Assembly (NCBI RefSeq): GCF_007655135.1
Contig: NC_045131.1
Span: 8,184,001 to 8,248,000, forward strand
From: Punica granatum
Lineage: Eukaryota; Streptophyta; Magnoliopsida; Myrtales; Lythraceae
Length of the DNA stretch: 64,000 bases
Reading direction: 5' to 3'
Part shown: one piece after another, positions 60,899-64,000 of the stretch
Numbering within the stretch: the first letter of the stretch is position 1
Layout: each line of letters begins with the position of its first letter
Notes under the pieces: generated by a model
Database searches by the model: none
The model's input: only the letters and a program-made list of their open reading frames with translations
Told to the model about the DNA's origin: nothing
Made by a program: the position numbers and the translations under genes

Positions 60899-61199
60899 GA
60901 GATCTATGCTAACCGATTAATAAAGCATCCTAAATTACATGTGTCTTTTTATCGATTTTTCTCACGAATCGAGTGGAAACCTACGATTATCCAGTTTATT
61001 CATAGACCACCTCACATGGTCATCTCCATCCAATCGACTCTATTTTCGTCTCGTCCTCACACGCACTGGGGCTGGAATTTACAATTGCCTATCAATCAAT
61101 ACAAAGAAATGAGATCTTAAACTCACGATTGCCTACCCGACCTGATAAAAAAAAATGCACTTGTTTTTTTCCAAATAGTCGACCTAGGCCAATCAAAAT
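60899..61199 (+). repeat. Direct repeat, copy 2 (about 301 bp)
   Basis: Begins GAGATCTATGCTAACCGATT and ends GTCGACCTAGGCCAATCAAA. See copy 1 at 59601 for shared blocks. Same orientation, starts 1298 bp apart. Confidence 0.85.
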
Positions 61200-63070
61200 A
61201 CATCAAACGGGATCAAATGAAATTAAATATTCTGCAGCTAACACTTATGGGCGGATTGCATTCCGGGCTCACTGTAAAATAGAATCAAGACCATAAAACC
61301 AATTTTTAATTCAAAAACATGTTAAAACGGATTTTAACAACAATATCGTCAAATCAACTGAGAAACGGAGCCCCAAACATGTCACCGAATTCGGGATGTT
61401 ATACCTCTCTCCCGAGCCAATATCAGGAAGAACCACGTGAGCCTCAAGTGTCTCCCTTGACTGGAGCCTCGAGCAGGCCGGCCAAGCTCGCCACCACAGT
61501 GAAGGGGAAGCAGCCACAACAAGATAGAGGCTGCAAAGCAGCGAGCAGCGAGCAGCTCGTGGAGGAAGAGCCGCAGAGCGGCAGCTGCCCGGGAAAGGGA
61601 GGAGCAGTGGCAACGGCCCATGCGATGCTTTCTATACTTTGTGCACAAACACCCCGAAATCCATTCTCCCGGCCGTCAAGCAACTCCATGTGCAGGGCGT
61701 CCTATTCCCCGTCCGTCTTCTTCATCACCTTTGAAACATGACGAGAGCACCAAGAAATGTGTAAACTTTATAGCAAGCAACAAACAATCCTATTTTGCTT
61801 ATTGGTATCTCACTACGTCGAAATAAAGCATCTTTACCTTGAAGATTCAGGAGACGAGATGAACCGGAGAAGAGGTTTTAGGACTAGAAGAATGATCAAA
61901 AGAATAGTATAAATCTAAAATTTTGACTTCCAATTTCTTAATAACTGGTGCTCGGAGAGAAAATTTTGATACTATATGCCATGATACTCATAAATGATTC
62001 ATATAGTTTTGTAGTTTTACTATTAATGTATATTATATGCTTGAAATATTGTCGAATCTTTCTTAATAGGAATTTCCTTTACGAATAGCACTAATCTCAA
62101 GCGAGGTCGCTATGGGCATCAGAGGGAGGGGGGCCGTCGGGGAGCTCCCATGGCGAGGCAGGAAGCCCCCAAACCAATTTGCTTCTTCATCTCGATATCC
62201 ATCCAATTATTAGAAAAAAAAACAAGATTTTAAATATTTTTTTTTGGTTAAAATATGATATATTATTTTGCTCAGTTTCAATTAACAATAATATATTTGA
62301 TGCCGTTAGTGTCAAATGAGCTTCCACGTTAACATTTCGTTGAAGGAGTTGTTGGTCGGACATATCTATTATACAAAATCAAAATTGGGGAGCGAATTGA
62401 TGGAAATTTAAATTTATGTAGCGAAGTGAGGTAATAGAAAAAATTTGAAGGTCTCCCGATTCCGGAGGGAGGGTGGGGGCCTTGATTCTGGCCACCCCTG
62501 ATTGGGATTGCCAGCACCCTCCCCACTCGATTGGAGTCGTTGGCGCTCGAGGCCTCGATTCCGTCTAAATTAATAAAAAATTTAACGCCGTGCTAGAATT
62601 GTTATCAAATCGAAAGTTTGTATATTTTAAAATTAAAAAAAAAATTCTTATTAGAATTGTTAAAATGTAAAAAATTTATCCTTTTATTGATTATTAACTC
62701 TTTTAATTTTATTATCTATGTATATCTGCTCGAAAAATTGTCCAATATTTATTAACGGCATTTGCTTTCCGAATAGCATTACTCACGAAACACTCTGTCG
62801 GTCTTTCTTCCGCGATTAACTCATTGTTTCCCTTTAAACAATCACAAGGCCATACAATGAAGCTTTGCTCGATCATTGCCGACCGGCTCAACCGATGGTA
62901 CATTTCTTTCACAAAAGGCTCACTGAGTCGTCTGCAATCAGCTCAAGAGTCATTGAATCTACGAGCAACACAAACCATCTACAGAGTTGTGAACCGAAAG
63001 AGCCTCCTCATGTCTTGTGGCAAGTGTGAATTGCAGGAACCCCAAAATTTCAAGCAGCTCCAGGATGGCT
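61200..63070. other. Spacer with GC-rich patches and a diverged 80-bp duplication
   Basis: A GC-rich patch at 61420-61700 has overlapping open frames on both strands but no recognisable protein. Two sequences, 62021-62101 and 62711-62790, are diverged copies of one 80-bp unit (TGTATAT-T-TGCT-GAAA-ATTGTC-AAT and TTCC-TT-CGAATAGCA blocks). Another GC-rich patch (GGGAGGGTGGGGGCC) lies at 62450-62540. The 3' untranslated region of the FLN1-type gene should occupy 62800-63070. Confidence 0.45.
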
Positions 63071-64000
63071 CTACCACATGGAAGGCACGTAAACCTGCTC
63101 TTTCAGGTTTTGCGAGGCGCTTTCAGTTGGAAACCCCCTGACCCCACCAATCGTCCATTGCGATATGATTCCAGCCGCAATTGCAAATCTCAGCTGTCTC
63201 TCGAGGGTATCTTGGTTAGTGTACATCTCGGGGCAAGTCGTGAGCTTCCTCAAGATCCCTGCGACAACGGCATCTCCAGAACCTGTACGATCGCAGGTGA
63301 AAGGAGTGATCAGAACATCTTCGGTGCCAACCACCACCCCATCGAACTCGGGGGAATAGTAATGGATCCGAAGAGTCCCATCAGTCACGAACAAGAGCTT
63401 GAGCTTATCGTGCCACAGGGGAGAGATCTCCTCACGAGTGTAGTGGTAATAGTCTCGGCGGTTCTTAGTCTGCTCGAAGTTCTGAGCATAGTACTGGGGC
63501 TGGTAGTTTCTCTTTCTCTCATAGTTGTCTTCGTCAAGTAGGAACTCCAGCTCCTGCCTTGAGACCTCAATTAGATCGGCTTCTTCCCATGCCTTCTTGA
63601 TGACTTCCCGTGTCTCATCCCGTGATTTCCACAGGGGAAGGGGTAAGTTCAGATCAAAGAATACGAGGCCCCCGAACTTCTTTGAGATCTTGATCGCCCG
63701 AAAAAGGGCCGAGTGCATGGAAGGGCATGTGAGGACTTCCGCGTTGAAGTGGAAGACTCTAGCCTGCAGTAGGGTGGATTAAGATATATCTTAAGGCCAG
63801 CACAAGTCAACCAGCTCATTTGTAGGAGCATATCATTCCTACGGGCTTTTTGCTACAACATCGACCCTATTTTATAGGAAAGAAACTCCAAACCGAACTA
63901 GCAACGTAAATTGAAGAAAAGAAAATGGCTCCCAAGAATAATACGGAAAGACAACTGTCAACGCAACTCGAATAAAACCTCTTATAAAGGAAAATCAGAC
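63071..64000 (-). CDS. FLN1: Fructokinase-like protein FLN1 type, plastidial (last exon; gene runs off the right edge)
   Basis: pfkB-family protein associated with the plastid-encoded RNA polymerase complex and thioredoxin z; needed for plastid transcription, probably not an active sugar kinase. The last coding exon is 63763-63071 (230 aa and stop TAG), after acceptor ctactgcag; bases 63764-64000 are intron. It reads RVFHFNAEVLTCPSMHSALF, GLVFFDLNLPLPLWKSRDE, EEADLIEVSRQELEFLLDE and CDRTGSGDAVVAGILRKLTT, then GFPTESASQN, and ends EQVYVPSMW. The family catalytic motif GAGD is GSGD here, which I recall as usual for FLN1. The end and the CPEM cysteine block favour FLN1 (At3g54090) over FLN2. The 5' exons, with transit peptide, lie beyond the window. 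Confidence 0.93.

Noticed and set aside
61311..61741. Overlapping open frames on both strands in a GC-rich patch
   Set aside because: No family resemblance, no splice context, and open frames on three or more frames at once are expected in GC-rich DNA.
1..64000. CRISPR arrays, bacterial operons or organelle insertions
   Set aside because: No regularly spaced repeats, no ribosome-binding-site-led gene clusters and no plastid or mitochondrial gene blocks were seen; all genes have plant nuclear structure.

Overview
This is nuclear DNA of a flowering plant, most likely a woody eudicot (Myrtales is possible but only an impression). Genes have many GT-AG introns, proteins match Arabidopsis genes closely, and AT-rich spacers hold plant MITEs, a SINE family and a TRIM-type LTR element. 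All exon joins were made by hand from splice signals, frame and family alignment.

Layout. 1-1685 (-): 5' part of a LAC4-like laccase. 3507-7664: near-complete PIF/Harbinger DNA transposon with an intact three-exon transposase and a frameshifted Myb-like ORF1, followed by a MITE, a SINE and an unrecognised coding relic. 12787-14862 (-): intronless P-class PPR gene, apparent orthologue of At3g09060. 16782-23068 (-): mRNA capping enzyme, 17 coding exons, 666 aa. 26960-31423 (-): plastid acetyl-CoA carboxylase carboxyltransferase alpha, 10 exons, 752 aa. 34886-39093: repeat-rich block with TRIM repeats, a Tourist-like MITE inserted in one of them, and three SINEs. 40624-44949 (+): zf-4CXXC_R1/CDCA7-related zinc-finger gene, 12 exons, 659 aa. 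45964-45993: Helitron 3' end. 47337-49977 (-): mitochondrial carrier UCP1 type, 8 exons, 303 aa. 52286-57241 (-): neutral ceramidase, 9 exons, 769 aa, with a MITE in one intron. 59601-61199: two diverged 300-bp direct repeats. 63071-64000 (-): last exon of FLN1-type fructokinase-like protein.

The genes do not form one pathway; they are housekeeping functions (transcription, plastid fatty acid synthesis, mitochondrial transport, sphingolipid turnover, plastid gene expression, lignin). Their order is informative. From memory, the Arabidopsis relatives fall in three clusters: At3g09060/At3g09100, At2g38010/At2g38040/At2g38080, and At3g54090/At3g54110. The window may preserve a block that was split in Arabidopsis after genome duplication.

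I found no exotic or undescribed system. The most rewarding items are the Harbinger element with an intact transposase beside a doubly frameshifted partner ORF, the LTR-internal-LTR-internal-LTR TRIM chain, and a SINE copy with a clear 13-bp target duplication.
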